A DNA stretch of 64,000 bases from assembly GCA_028279515.1 (NCBI GenBank), contig JANQNQ010000013.1:124001-188000 (forward strand), written 5' to 3'. The DNA is from Flavobacteriaceae bacterium. GTDB taxonomy: Bacteria > Bacteroidota > Bacteroidia > Flavobacteriales > Flavobacteriaceae. Every line of letters begins with the position of its first letter. The stretch's first letter is position 1. The notes below the pieces were generated by a model, which saw nothing but the letters and a program-made list of their open reading frames with translations, searched no databases and had not been told where the DNA came from. Below, one piece after another: positions 18,701 to 28,200 of the stretch. A program made the translations under genes and the position numbers.

Positions 18701-21700
18701 AATGCTTATGATATGGACAACATGTTTAAAAACGCTGAGGCTTTTGATCAGGATTTGGGCGGTTGGGATATAAGTAATGCACCAGATATGGAAGACATGT
18801 TTCTCGACGCAGGTTTGTCAACACCCAATTATGATGCTACTTTAATGGGGTGGAATACTCTTGATGTTGGTGAAACAGAAATCCCGATAAATAGAAATTT
18901 TAATGCGGGGAATAGTATCTATTGTCTTTCGGAAGCAGCAAGAACTAATTTAATTAACACTTATGGTTGGACAATTACAGATGAAGGATCTTGCAGTGAT
19001 ACTGCAGAAGGTTTTATTACAACCTGGAAAACAGACAATCCAGGAAGTTCAAATGACAATCAAATAACTATAGATACGCAAGGCACAGGGTTATTCTATG
19101 CAGTAGATTGGGGGGACGGCAGTACAGATGTAGGTGTTACAGGAGACATAACACACACCTATGCTATAGCAGGCACCTATACCATTAGTATTATGGGAGA
19201 ATTTTCTATTGTAGGAACAGGTACAAACGATGCCGATAAATTATTGTCTATAGAACAATGGGGAAAGGTACATTGGCTAGAAATGGTTGGAGCCTTTAGA
19301 AACTGTAACAACTTAGTAATTAATGCTACAGATGCCCCCGACTTATCTAAAGTAACTAATCTGGCTTTTATGTTTTTAAATGCAGAACGGGTCAATGCCG
19401 ATTTTAATAATTGGGATGTAAGCGGGATTACTAATATGGAACGCATGTTTCAGGGAGCTCATGGCTTTAATGGAGATATACAGTTTTGGCATGTACAAAA
19501 CGTAACCAATATGGATCGCATGTTTAATGGAGCACAATCATTTAACAGTAATATTGCTAATTGGGATGTAAGTAATGTAACCAATATGGATCGTATGTTT
19601 TTAAATGCGAGTGCCTTTAACCGGAATATTGGAAAATGGGATATAACGAACGTAACCAATATGAACGACATGTTGGTAAACGTTGCATTGGGTACACCTA
19701 ATTACGATGGGACATTAATAGGTTGGCAAATGGATACTAGTGGTATTCCAGATGATGGAATAGACGATATCCCTAACGCAATTACTTTTTCAGGAGGAAA
19801 CAGTACCTATTGTTTATCTCAAGCACAAAGACAGGTACTTATAGATACATATAACTGGGTAATTACAGATGCAGGGTTAAATAGTAATTGTGATCAATTA
19901 TTTGATGATGCGTTTATAACGACTTGGGATGCGCCTATAGATAAATTAACTATTAATATTCCTATAGAAACATATTATCACAATTATGGGTTTACTATAG
20001 ACTGGGGAGATGGAACTGTAGAAATAGGATTGGGGTCAGACGATACTGATAATATATACCATACCTATCAAACCCCTGGAACGTATACTGTAAAAATAAC
20101 AGGCGATTTTCCTAAAATTGATTTTGAAGATGAGACTGTTGCACCTCAAATCTTAACAGTACAACAATGGGGAAATATACAATGGGAATCTATGGAAGAT
20201 GCGTTTTACGGCTGCACAAACCTTACAATTGCAGCAACAGATACACCCGATTTGTCTAGAGTAACAAACATGAGTTTCATGTTTCGAGACGCTACGGCTA
20301 TAAATACAGGTTTAAGCGCTTGGAATACTAACAATATAGAGCTAATGGAAGGTACATTTTGGGGCGCTACTTCATTTAATGGAGACATTACTAACTGGAA
20401 TGTAAGTAACGTAACGAATATGTCTGACATGTTTAGAGAAACTCCATTCAATCAAAATATAGGAAGTTGGAATGTAAGCAATGCAATTGATATGGAAGGC
20501 ATGTTAAGGTCTACAACGGCTTTTGATCAAGATATTGGTAACTGGAATACATCTAATGTAACCACAATGGAAGAAATGTTTAAAAATTCGGAAGCCTTTA
20601 ATCAAGATATAGGCAATTGGGATACTTCAAATGTTACAACCATGAAAGAAATGTTCCAAGATGCTTTGGTATTTAATCAAGACATTGGAGGTTGGAATAC
20701 AAGCAAGGTTACCAATATGGATCAAGTATTTTTTAACGCTATAGCCTTTAACCAAGATATTGGTAATTGGGATACTTCCATGGTAACCACAATGTTTCAA
20801 CTTTTTGAAGGTGCCGCTAAATTCAATCAAGATATTGGTAATTGGGATGTGGGTAATGTTACTTTAATGCTTAGAACATTTACAAATGCTTCAGCTTTTA
20901 ATCAAGATCTGGGCAATTGGGATATTGCTAAAGTAAATAATATGGGGTCTATGCTAACTAATAGTGGACTATCTGTCGAAAATTACGACAATACTCTTAT
21001 AGGGTGGTATACAGATACAAGCGGTGCTATAGATGGTATAGATGATGTTCCTTCTGATATTGTATTGAATGCTACAAATCTTCATTACTGTTTATCGGCA
21101 ATACAACGTCAAGATTTAATAGACACCTATAACTGGAGTATTGATGATGCAGGGTTAAATTGTGGCGTAGTATTGAGTGCAAAAGTGTATTTACAAGGAG
21201 CAGCTTTAAATCCCAATATGGGCGAAGAGCATCTAATGCGTGATGACCTAAGGGCAGCAGGACTCTTGCCTACAATTTCACCCTATCCGGACACCATTTC
21301 TTGCGATGAAAGTGTTCCCAACACAGAAGGGTCTGATGCCATTGTCGATTGGATATGGTTAGAATTAAGGGATGCAGACGATAATTCCAAGGTGATCGCT
21401 GGTCGATCGGCCCTGGTACAACGTGATGGAGATATTGTTGGTGTCGATGGCAGATCGTCTGTGCGGATCGAGGTCTTTCCAGGCGATTACCATGTTGTGG
21501 TAGGACACCGCAACCACCTAACGGTCATGACCGAGGTGCCTCAAGCGCTGGACGACATAGAAATGGAAATCGACCTTACTGATGTAGCATTAAAGGTCTA
21601 TGGTGAGAATGCCCGTACAGATTTCGGAATGCCCTCTGGAACTCTAGGGCTATGGGCAGGGGATGCCAATCAAGACGGAAAAGTCATCTTCCTGAACACG

Positions 21701-21943
21701 GGAGCAGAGTCTGTAGACATCAAACAATTGGTGCTGGACCGCTCAATTATTGAGAGTCCATTTGGAGCATCTGTCTTTTACAAACCTCAAGGGTATTACG
21801 ATGAAGACCTAGATATGGATGGCGAAGTGATTTTCTTAAACGCTGGTAACGAACTACAATATGTAAAAGATAACATCCTGTCTCATCCGGGAAATCAAAT
21901 ATTTAACTCTGTGTTTTTTACGATCAGTGGTCAATTACCATAA
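12791..21943 (+). CDS. Giant secreted PKD / BspA-DUF285 repeat protein 1 (7 modules)
   Basis: The protein has 3050 residues from the ATG at 12791; an in-frame TTG two codons earlier lies within ACCCCTT and is not needed. A signal peptide (MKKVSQFFLMVLSTMLFSVDG) is followed by a beta-rich N-terminal domain (about 25-175) and an HYR-like domain (about 178-255, 'CQDAVVVLDDTG'). Seven modules start near residues 262, 556, 968, 1213, 1559, 2074 and 2374. Each has 'FITTWET', a PKD-like VDWGDGT...HTY..GTYTVKI domain, 'IEQWG.I.W.SM..AF.GC.NL', then 25-residue repeats of the type 'MF..A.AFNQDIGNWDVSNVTN', and a closing 'NYD.LLIGW...YC....R' unit. The repeats match the BspA/DUF285 (Listeria 26-residue) family. 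The C-terminal domain (from about 2792) has Asp-rich loops (GDANQDGKV, LDMDGEV) and ends in GQLP. The core is AT-richer than both ends. A surface adhesin or binding role is likely. Confidence 0.88.
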   Translation: MKKVSQFFLMVLSTMLFSVDGLRAQCGANDTILQNLGTDQTISADGYAQSFKANCTGQINEVAIWYSEIPNAPTGAQIQLSIYEGEISSASTPIYTATINYPSSNLGLRIYDIDPPVNVVSGQTYSFAFENDFGLKYESSIANPYNNGRAFVLNGSSWTSESGEDMRFRIGFEDSQPPNAVCQDAVVVLDDTGMFSLGVSDIDGGSTDDTGISFRSVSPASFDCTSLGITTANLEVQDQNGNSDTCTANVTVLSGNYVCPSQFVTTWNTELSGATANNQIMINTQGGGYDYLVEWGDGMYDIGVTGDITHTYATPGIYTVKISGNFPRIFHSGTDDDAAKLVSVDQWGTMLWSSMDRAFAGCINMQVNATDAPDMSNVSSIERMFSGASTVNFNPIGWDLSNVTNMRRAFESASSFNGDITGWDTSSVVNMSQAFKGASSFDQEIGNWNTSQVTNMFSMFFDAVSFDQDISNWDVGNVGNMSDMFLNVTLSTINYDALLIGWSELSGLQSNVTFNAGNSIYCTGITARNVLASTPNNWNIIDGGQAISCDASFANGFITTWETTSANESITIPTTGSGYSYAIDWGDGTISTAHTGSTSHSYSTAGTYTVKIIGDFPRIYFNNTGDKLKIKSIEHWGNIEWQSMESAFRGCENMLLNATDAPNLLQVTDLSFMFRDCNLLNGDLSGWNVSNVTNMTETFRGASSFNGIISTWDVSSVVTMEFMFAFSAFNGDISNWNVSNVTNMKGTFGATPFNGIISNWNVGLVQTMQSMFANSAFNQVISGWNVGNVTDMSFMFKDTPFNKNINSWDTQNVQNMQAMFWNAQAFNTLLGGWKVGNVTNMNHMFGGASSFNQNLGGWNVSRVTDVERMFENATAFDRDLSNWDISSLQTAEKMFDGAGLSQTNYDNLLIGWSILGVDETQIPIALNFSALNTNYCLAQEEREALINTYGWTITDAGQSCDATFNNGFITTWATTTSNETITVPISLSDGTANYNIDWGDGTIETGLSASASHTYTAIGTWTVRIIGELPRITFSSSGVLNRARIRSIEQWGDIQWRSMELSYVFCENLVVNATDSPNLDAVVNMNGMFLGSPLINADFGNWDVSSVANMNSMFNGVTSFDQDLGNWDISSLTDAENMFNGVTLSIENYDSLLLGWSTLNTAAGETQIPSNISFNAGNSNYCLGEPAREELINAYNWEFSDGNLECPDTIFDNAFITTWETTANGESITIPTFLGETYYYRVDWGDGSFDINVTGSITHTYSDSQVYTVKIVGTFPRIYFNNSGDKDKIKTIEQWGNISWNSMEDAFNGCINLISNAADRPDLTQVTSLREMFRNTVAFNGDAQMNTWDVSNITDMSMMFRKTESFNRDISSWNTSNVTTIFGMFRDALAFNQDIGNWDMENVTSISAMFRGAEAFNQDISGWNFNTLTIADNVFMNAMLFNQDISNWNVSNVTTMAGMFSGATAFDQDLGHWDISALTDATNMFVDANLSVHNYDNLLIGWSTLTATETQIPVNLVFNAGNSSYCLGEMARNRLLTSPFNWTITDSGVSNCVSTFNDAFITTWLTTSENENITIPTNGNGEGYTVDWGDGTIETGLSGNATHTYTIAGTYTIKIIGNFTRIYFNNAGHKDKILTIEQWGDIKWINFARAFYGCSNIVSNATDTPDLSLVTDMFRMFKNTDFFNGDPGINTWDVSNVTNMEQMFDEALAFNTNINQWDVSNVTNFKSMFEDTEIFNQDLNNWNVSAAINMKEMFREAKSFNGDISSWNVSNVTDMSEMFLEAPVFNQDIGSWNVSNVTDMSKMFEDAISFNQDIGNWDVSNVTNMRNMFWNVPTFNQDISNWNVSQVADMEHMFDGATAFNQDIGNWDVSNVTGMDYMFRGAIAFNQNIGNWNTANCQDMLRMFEDAISFNQDIGNWDVSKVEYMNNMFEGAREFNQDIGNWNTVQNGNFSKMFRDAISFNQDIGNWDVSNAYDMDNMFKNAEAFDQDLGGWDISNAPDMEDMFLDAGLSTPNYDATLMGWNTLDVGETEIPINRNFNAGNSIYCLSEAARTNLINTYGWTITDEGSCSDTAEGFITTWKTDNPGSSNDNQITIDTQGTGLFYAVDWGDGSTDVGVTGDITHTYAIAGTYTISIMGEFSIVGTGTNDADKLLSIEQWGKVHWLEMVGAFRNCNNLVINATDAPDLSKVTNLAFMFLNAERVNADFNNWDVSGITNMERMFQGAHGFNGDIQFWHVQNVTNMDRMFNGAQSFNSNIANWDVSNVTNMDRMFLNASAFNRNIGKWDITNVTNMNDMLVNVALGTPNYDGTLIGWQMDTSGIPDDGIDDIPNAITFSGGNSTYCLSQAQRQVLIDTYNWVITDAGLNSNCDQLFDDAFITTWDAPIDKLTINIPIETYYHNYGFTIDWGDGTVEIGLGSDDTDNIYHTYQTPGTYTVKITGDFPKIDFEDETVAPQILTVQQWGNIQWESMEDAFYGCTNLTIAATDTPDLSRVTNMSFMFRDATAINTGLSAWNTNNIELMEGTFWGATSFNGDITNWNVSNVTNMSDMFRETPFNQNIGSWNVSNAIDMEGMLRSTTAFDQDIGNWNTSNVTTMEEMFKNSEAFNQDIGNWDTSNVTTMKEMFQDALVFNQDIGGWNTSKVTNMDQVFFNAIAFNQDIGNWDTSMVTTMFQLFEGAAKFNQDIGNWDVGNVTLMLRTFTNASAFNQDLGNWDIAKVNNMGSMLTNSGLSVENYDNTLIGWYTDTSGAIDGIDDVPSDIVLNATNLHYCLSAIQRQDLIDTYNWSIDDAGLNCGVVLSAKVYLQGAALNPNMGEEHLMRDDLRAAGLLPTISPYPDTISCDESVPNTEGSDAIVDWIWLELRDADDNSKVIAGRSALVQRDGDIVGVDGRSSVRIEVFPGDYHVVVGHRNHLTVMTEVPQALDDIEMEIDLTDVALKVYGENARTDFGMPSGTLGLWAGDANQDGKVIFLNTGAESVDIKQLVLDRSIIESPFGASVFYKPQGYYDEDLDMDGEVIFLNAGNELQYVKDNILSHPGNQIFNSVFFTISGQLP

Positions 21944-21965
21944 ATGCAATTGGGCTATGACTAAT

Positions 21966-21998
21966 GAAACTTTGTTCATTAAGGGGTGATAAAGTTTC
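21966..21998 (+). promoter_or_regulatory. 3' UTR hairpin with AAGGGGTGAT loop (giant gene 1)
   Basis: GAAACTTT (21966-21973) pairs perfectly with AAAGTTTC (21991-21998). The 17-nt loop carries AAGGGGTGAT at 21981-21990. It stands 22 nt after the stop and before a separate terminator. The same hairpin type follows giant genes 2, 3 and 4. The loop is complementary to the ACCCCTT leaders of this gene set. Confidence 0.7.
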
Positions 21999-22004
21999 TA
22001 ATTA

Positions 22005-22036
22005 GAACCCCGATCATATGATCGGGGTTCTTTATT
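22005..22036 (+). terminator. Intrinsic terminator of giant gene 1
   Basis: A perfect 13-bp inverted repeat (GAACCCCGATCAT and its complement, 22005-22030) is followed by a T-rich tail. The 312-bp gap 21944-22255 holds the loop hairpin, this terminator, promoter copy C and the ACCCCTT leader. Confidence 0.85.
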
Positions 22037-22124
22037 GTTCCATTTTTCCGATATTGTGTCAATCATCATAATTCAAACTCAACACATTGAAAATAAGCAC
22101 TTTACTTTTTTATCTGTTGAGCTT

Positions 22125-22217
22125 GTCACCCTTTTGTCACCCCACTTTTTCGCTACTGTCCTCCCTTTGTCTACGCCACTTTTGCCAGTAAAAGTAGATG
22201 CCAAAGATACCTTTACG
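22125..22217 (+). promoter_or_regulatory. Phased four-site GTC operator and promoter (copy C)
   Basis: GTC half-sites lie at 22125, 22136, 22158 and 22169 (0, 11, 33, 44). A TTTG at 22181-22184 is a candidate -33 box and TACCTTTACG at 22208 the -7 box (23 bases apart). The ATG of giant protein 2 is 48 nt after the start of the -7 box, and ACCCCTT at 22245-22251 is four bases before the ATG. Confidence 0.78.
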
Positions 22218-22255
22218 CCGTAAAGCGATTTTTTAATTAAACCAACCCCTTAGTT

Positions 22256-25200
22256 ATGAAAAAAGTTTCGCAATTCTTTCTAATGGCCCTTTGCACAATG
22301 CTATTCAGTGTTGACGGGTTACGTGCACAATGCGGTGCTGATGATACCATTTTACAGGACGTGGGACCAGATCAAACACTTTCTGCAGACGGCTACGGAC
22401 AATCATTCAAGGTTAATTGCTCGGGCAAAATCAATGAGGTGGCCATATGGTATAGCGAAATACCGAACGCTCCCTCAGGGACACAGATCCAACTCTCTAT
22501 CTATGACGGCGAGATTAGTAGCGCTTCAACTCCTATCTATACTGTAACCACAAGTTATCCTTCAAGTAACTTAGGGTTGAGAATCTACGATATCGACCCT
22601 CCTGTAAATGTAGTATCTGGACAAACGTATTCTTTTGCATTTGAAAATGACAATGGGCTGAAGTACCAAAGTAGCATTCAAAACCCATATAGTGATGGAC
22701 GAGCTTTTGTGTTGAGTGGCAGTAGTTGGACATCAGAGTCTGGTGAAGATATGCGTTTCAGAATTGGTTTTGAAGATAGCCAACCTCCCAATGCCGTATG
22801 CCAAGATGCGGTGGTAACTCTTGATGACACTGGGATATTGTTCCTAGGAGTGTCTGACATCGATGGAGGTTCTACAGATGATACGGGAATCAACTTTAGC
22901 TTGGTGAATCCAACCTCCTTGGATTGTACCGATTTAGGAATTACAACAGCCACTTTAGAAGTTCAGGATCAAAACGGAAATAGCGATACCTGTACTGCAA
23001 ATGTGACGGTTTTGAGCGGTAACTATGTGTGCCCGTCTCAGTTTGTGACCACTTGGAATACCGAACTTTCTGGGACAACTGCGAACAATCAGATCATGAT
23101 AAACACCCAAGGAAATGGTTATAACTATTTGGTGGAATGGGGAGATGGTTTATTCGACATCGGAGTTACTGGTGATATCACACATACCTATGCCACTCCC
23201 GGAATATATACAGTAAAGATTTCCGGAAACTTTCCAAGGATGTTTCATACAGGTACCACTGATGATGCAGCCAAACTAATAAGTGTAGATCAGTGGGGAA
23301 CCAACTCATGGACAAATATGACCAATGCCTTTAGAGGATGTATTAACATGCAGGTCTTGGCTACCGATACTCCAGACCTGAGCAATGTAGGAAGCATGGA
23401 AGGCATGTTTCGAGGAGCAACATCTGTCGATTTTGACCCTACAGCCTGGGCGGTCTCTAATGTCAACAATATGAGGCGTTTGTTCGAAGGTGCTACTAGC
23501 TTCAGTGGCGATATCACCAATTGGAATGTAAATTCGGTAACTGATATGTCTCGCATGTTCAAGGGAGCACTAAGCTTTGATCAAGACCTTAGTTCATGGG
23601 ATGTGAGCAATGTTACCGATATGACCGAAATGTTCAACGGACTGACGCTTTCGACAACAAACTACGATGCACTATTGATAGCATGGGCCCAATTATCAAA
23701 CCTACAAAGTAATGTGCCTTTTGATGCTGGAGGTAGTTCTTATTGTTTAGGGTCGGCCGCAAGAGATGTGTTGACGGCTGCACCCAACAATTGGATCATC
23801 ACAGATGCGGGACAAGCGACCAATTGCGACGAGTCATTTATTGGGGCTTTTATAACGACATGGGAAACAACTACGAATGATGAGGCAATTATGATTCCGA
23901 CCACTGGGTCAGGCTATAATTATGCCGTCGACTGGGGAGATGGAACGGTGACCACCGGAGTTACCGGAAATGCAACGCATATTTATACGTTATCTGGAAC
24001 TTATACGGTTAAGATCGTGGGTGATTTTCCGCAGATCTTCTTTGACAACAAAGGCGATAAAGATAAAATACGCACGATAGAACAATGGGGAGCCATCGAG
24101 TGGAAGTCTATGAGCAGATCCTTTAGAGGCTGTACCAATATTGTACTTAATGCCACAGATATACCAGACTTGTCGGCAGTATGGAATATGGCAGGAATGT
24201 TCTATGATGCCACTAATTTTACGGGGAATAGTAGCATGAATGATTGGGACGTTAGTAACGTGACCGACATGGAAAGTGTCTTCGAGAATGCCATCTTATT
24301 TGATGAAGAAATTGGCAATTGGGACGTGTCTAAAGTGGAAGATATGTATCGCATGTTTCGAAATGCGGCTTCTTTCAATAGGGATATCAATGGCTGGAAT
24401 ATAAGTAAAGTGTTGGGGATGCGCGAGATGTTTTTTGGAGCGGAAAACTTCAACCAAGACCTGAACAACTGGAATGTTGTGAAGATAATAGATATGGGTA
24501 GTGTGTTCAAAGGGGCCACAAGTTTCAACGGAAACATTTCTACATGGAACGTGAAAAATTGTACGTCTACTTCGCAAATGTTTCAGGACGCCAGTTCTTT
24601 TAATCAAGATATAGGTAGTTGGAATCTTGCCAAAGTGATCACCTTTAACAACATGTTCAAAGGAGCTTCTTCTTTCAATCAAGACATTGGCAACTGGGAT
24701 ACCAGCAGTGTTTCCAATATGACAGCGATGTTCCAGGGAGCTAAAGCCTTTAATCAAGACATTAGTGGGTGGGCCGTAGGTAACGTACAGTTTATGACCA
24801 ATATGTTCAACGGGGCGACTTCCTTTAATCAGAATATTGGTAATTGGTCGACAGGAGGAGTAACAATAATGAAAGGGATGTTCCAAAACGCTACGGCCTT
24901 TAACCAGCCCATCGGCGGGTGGTCTGTGGGGAATGTGACCGATATGGAAAACATGTTCAATGGCGCTACCAGTTTCGATCAAGACCTTGGGGATTGGAAT
25001 GTGAAAAGTGTGACCAAATTCCAAAATTTTCTACTAGACGTTACCCTATCTGATGCGAATTACGATAGCCTACTCAACGGATGGGCAGCCGTATCAGGGA
25101 TAAGGTCAAATAGAAACTTCCATGGAGGCAATAGTCAGTATTGCTCGGGAGTGGAAGGAAAATCAATTTTAGAAAATACGTATGGTTGGACCATCACCGA

Positions 25201-28200
25201 TGGTGGGATCAATTGTGACGGCCTTTTTACCGATGCCTTTATCACCACTTGGCAAACTACAGGAAACAATGAGTCGATTACCGTACCTGTTGTGTATACA
25301 GACCCATCAGCGATTGACTATGGTATCGATTGGGGCGATGGTAGCATAGAATTTGGTCAAACAGGCTCGGCCACACATACCTATGCTGCGGCAGGGACCT
25401 ATACGGTGAAGATCATTGGTGATTTCCCAAGAATATCTTTCAGCACCCTTTCACAAGACAATCGCGATAAGATAAGATCGGTTGAGCAGTGGGGAGCCAT
25501 CGAGTGGAAGTCCATGGAGGCAGCATTTATTTTTTGTAGAAACTTACAGATAGCAGCTACCGATACTCCTGATTTGAGTCAAGTAATCACGATGGAAGGA
25601 ATGTTCTCAGGAGCGTCATCCATGAATGCTGATTTAAGCAATTGGGATGTGAGCAATGTTACTGATATGACATTTCTGTTCAGTACGGCCACTAGCTTCA
25701 ACGGTGACATCAGCAGTTGGGACGTTAGCAATGTTACCGAGATGGATTGGATGTTCTACAATGCCTCTTCATTTGACCAAGATATTGGCAGTTGGGACAT
25801 CAGTGCTTTGACCGAAGCTTCAAACATGTTCAACGGAGCTGGACTTTCAACCTCTAACTACGATAGTCTCCTTCTGGGCTGGAGTAGCTTGGATACGGGG
25901 GAAACTCAAATTCCCACGAACGTTATTTTCGATGCGGCCAACAGTACCTATTGCTTAGGAGAGCAGGCCAGAACTACACTAGAATCAGCTCCTTTTAATT
26001 GGACCATCACCGATGCAGGATTAAATTGTACAAGTGCTTTCGGAAGTGGTTTTATCATGAGATTGGAGGCTTCTGAGGACAACGTTACCATTACCATTCC
26101 AACCAATGGCTCGGGATATAACTATGCAGTCAATTGGGGCGATGGTACTATTTCAGAAGGACTGATGGGAGACGCATCTCATACCTATGCCTATGCCGAT
26201 GAATATAATGTAGAGATCATAGGAAGTTTCCCTCGCATCTTTTTTAACAACGTCGGTGATAAAGATAAAGTTCTGTCTATAGAACAATGGGGTGACATCC
26301 CATGGGAAAGCATGGGGGCTGCCTTTAAAGGCTGTTCCAACTTAAGGATCAATGCCACCGATGCTCCAGACCTAACCAATGTGACCAATTTTAATAGCAT
26401 GTTCTCACGTTGCCTAAGGATCAATGCAGATCTCAGTGCTTGGGACGTGAGTAATGCAACCACGATGAATCAAATGTTCTTTGGCGCTATAACATTTAAT
26501 GGAAACATCAGCAGTTGGGATGTAAGCGGGGTGACCAATTTGGCAGGAATGTTCTGGGCCGCTATTGCCTTTAATGGCGACATCACCAATTGGAACGTGA
26601 GTGAGGCCGTTACGATGGCCAACATGTTTAACACGGCTAATTCCTTTGATCAGGACATCAGTAGCTGGAATGTAAGCAAGGTAACCACCATGTTGAATAT
26701 GTTCAAAGGTGCAGCCAACTTCGAACAAAACCTTGGTGACTGGGACATTGGTTCGATTACCGAAATGACAGGAATGTTCCAAGGAATAGGGTTGTCAACG
26801 CACAACTATGATGATACTTTGATAGGATGGAGCGCAGATGCGAGTGGTATTGTCAATGACGGCATTGATGATATTCCCAACGGGGTGCCCTTTACAGGCG
26901 GTGATAGTACGTATTGTTTTTCGGAAACAAAAAGGGACGAATTGATCAATACCCATGGTTGGACGATAACGGATGCAGGTAAAGACGCATCTTGTGAAGT
27001 ATCTTTTGACGAGGGCTTTATCACCACTTGGGAAACAACTTCAAATAATGAGAGTATTAAGATTCCAACAACAGACACAGGCTACAAATACTATGTTGAT
27101 TGGGGCGATGGTACAATCGGCGGAAGCTTTGAAGGAGACGCAACCCATACCTATGCCACTCCTGGAACCTATACCATCAAGATAGTAGGAGATTTTCCTC
27201 GAATTTACTTCAATAATAAAAACCCAAAAACAAAGATCAAAGAGATTAATCAATGGGGAAACATTACTTGGACGTCGATGGAGCGTGCTTTTTATGGTTG
27301 TAACAACCTTAATGTGACAGCCACCGATGTACCAGACCTTTCAGACGTCACAAGCCTGAAGCAAATGTTTGCGCTGGCCTCAAGTGTTGATGCAGATTTT
27401 AGCCTTTGGGATACCAAAGACATTAAGGACATGTCTTTAATGTTCTATGCTGCTTATAACTTCAATGGCAATATCGCTACTTGGGATGTTAGCAATGTAG
27501 AAGACATGTCACTGATGCTTGCAATTGCAGAAGTATTCAATGTAGATATAAGTTCTTGGAACGTCAGTAGCGTCACTGATATGGGAGGTATGTTTGCGGA
27601 AGCCAAAGTGTTTAATCAGGACATTGGCAATTGGAATGTCGGAGCTGTCGAAAGCATGAAAGAAATGTTCTTAGAAGCTGAATCATTCAATCAAGATATT
27701 GGTAATTGGGATGTGAGCAATGTACGTAATATGAATGGGATGTTTGATCACGCCCTGGTGTTCAATCAAGATATTGGCAATTGGGATGTTGGCAATGTAG
27801 ATGAAATGGACAGCATGTTCTCATCGGCCAAGGCATTTAATCAGAATATAGGTCAATGGGATGTTGCAGAGGTGGTCGATATGGCCAGAATGTTTAGTGG
27901 GGCTACTTCGTTCGATCAGGACCTCGGTTCTTGGAACATTCGTGCGCTAACCTATATGACCAATATGTTCTTCGGCGCTACAATGTCGACCAGTAATTAT
28001 GATAATACGTTGATCGGTTGGAATACAGATTCGAGTGGTGTTGCATTGGATGGTCTTGATGACATTCCATTTGGGCTCAATTTCTCTGGCGGAAACAGTC
28101 AATACTGTATGGCGGCTTCGTCTCGACAAAATCTTATCGACTCACATGGTTGGACTATTAATGATGGTGGGGCAGACGCCAATTGCTTTGTCACTCTAGA

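Noticed and set aside
14000-21000. CRISPR-like regular spacing of repeats
   Set aside because: The period is 75 bp, in frame and coding for the 25-residue repeat; no constant repeat with unique spacers and no cas genes.
22035-22223. 62-codon + strand frame between giants 1 and 2
   Set aside because: It lies over the phased GTC operator; the open frame is incidental.
26048-26080. Possible frameshift in giant 2 where FITTW reads FIMRL
   Set aside because: The frame continues normally into a full PKD-like domain; it is a local substitution, not a break.
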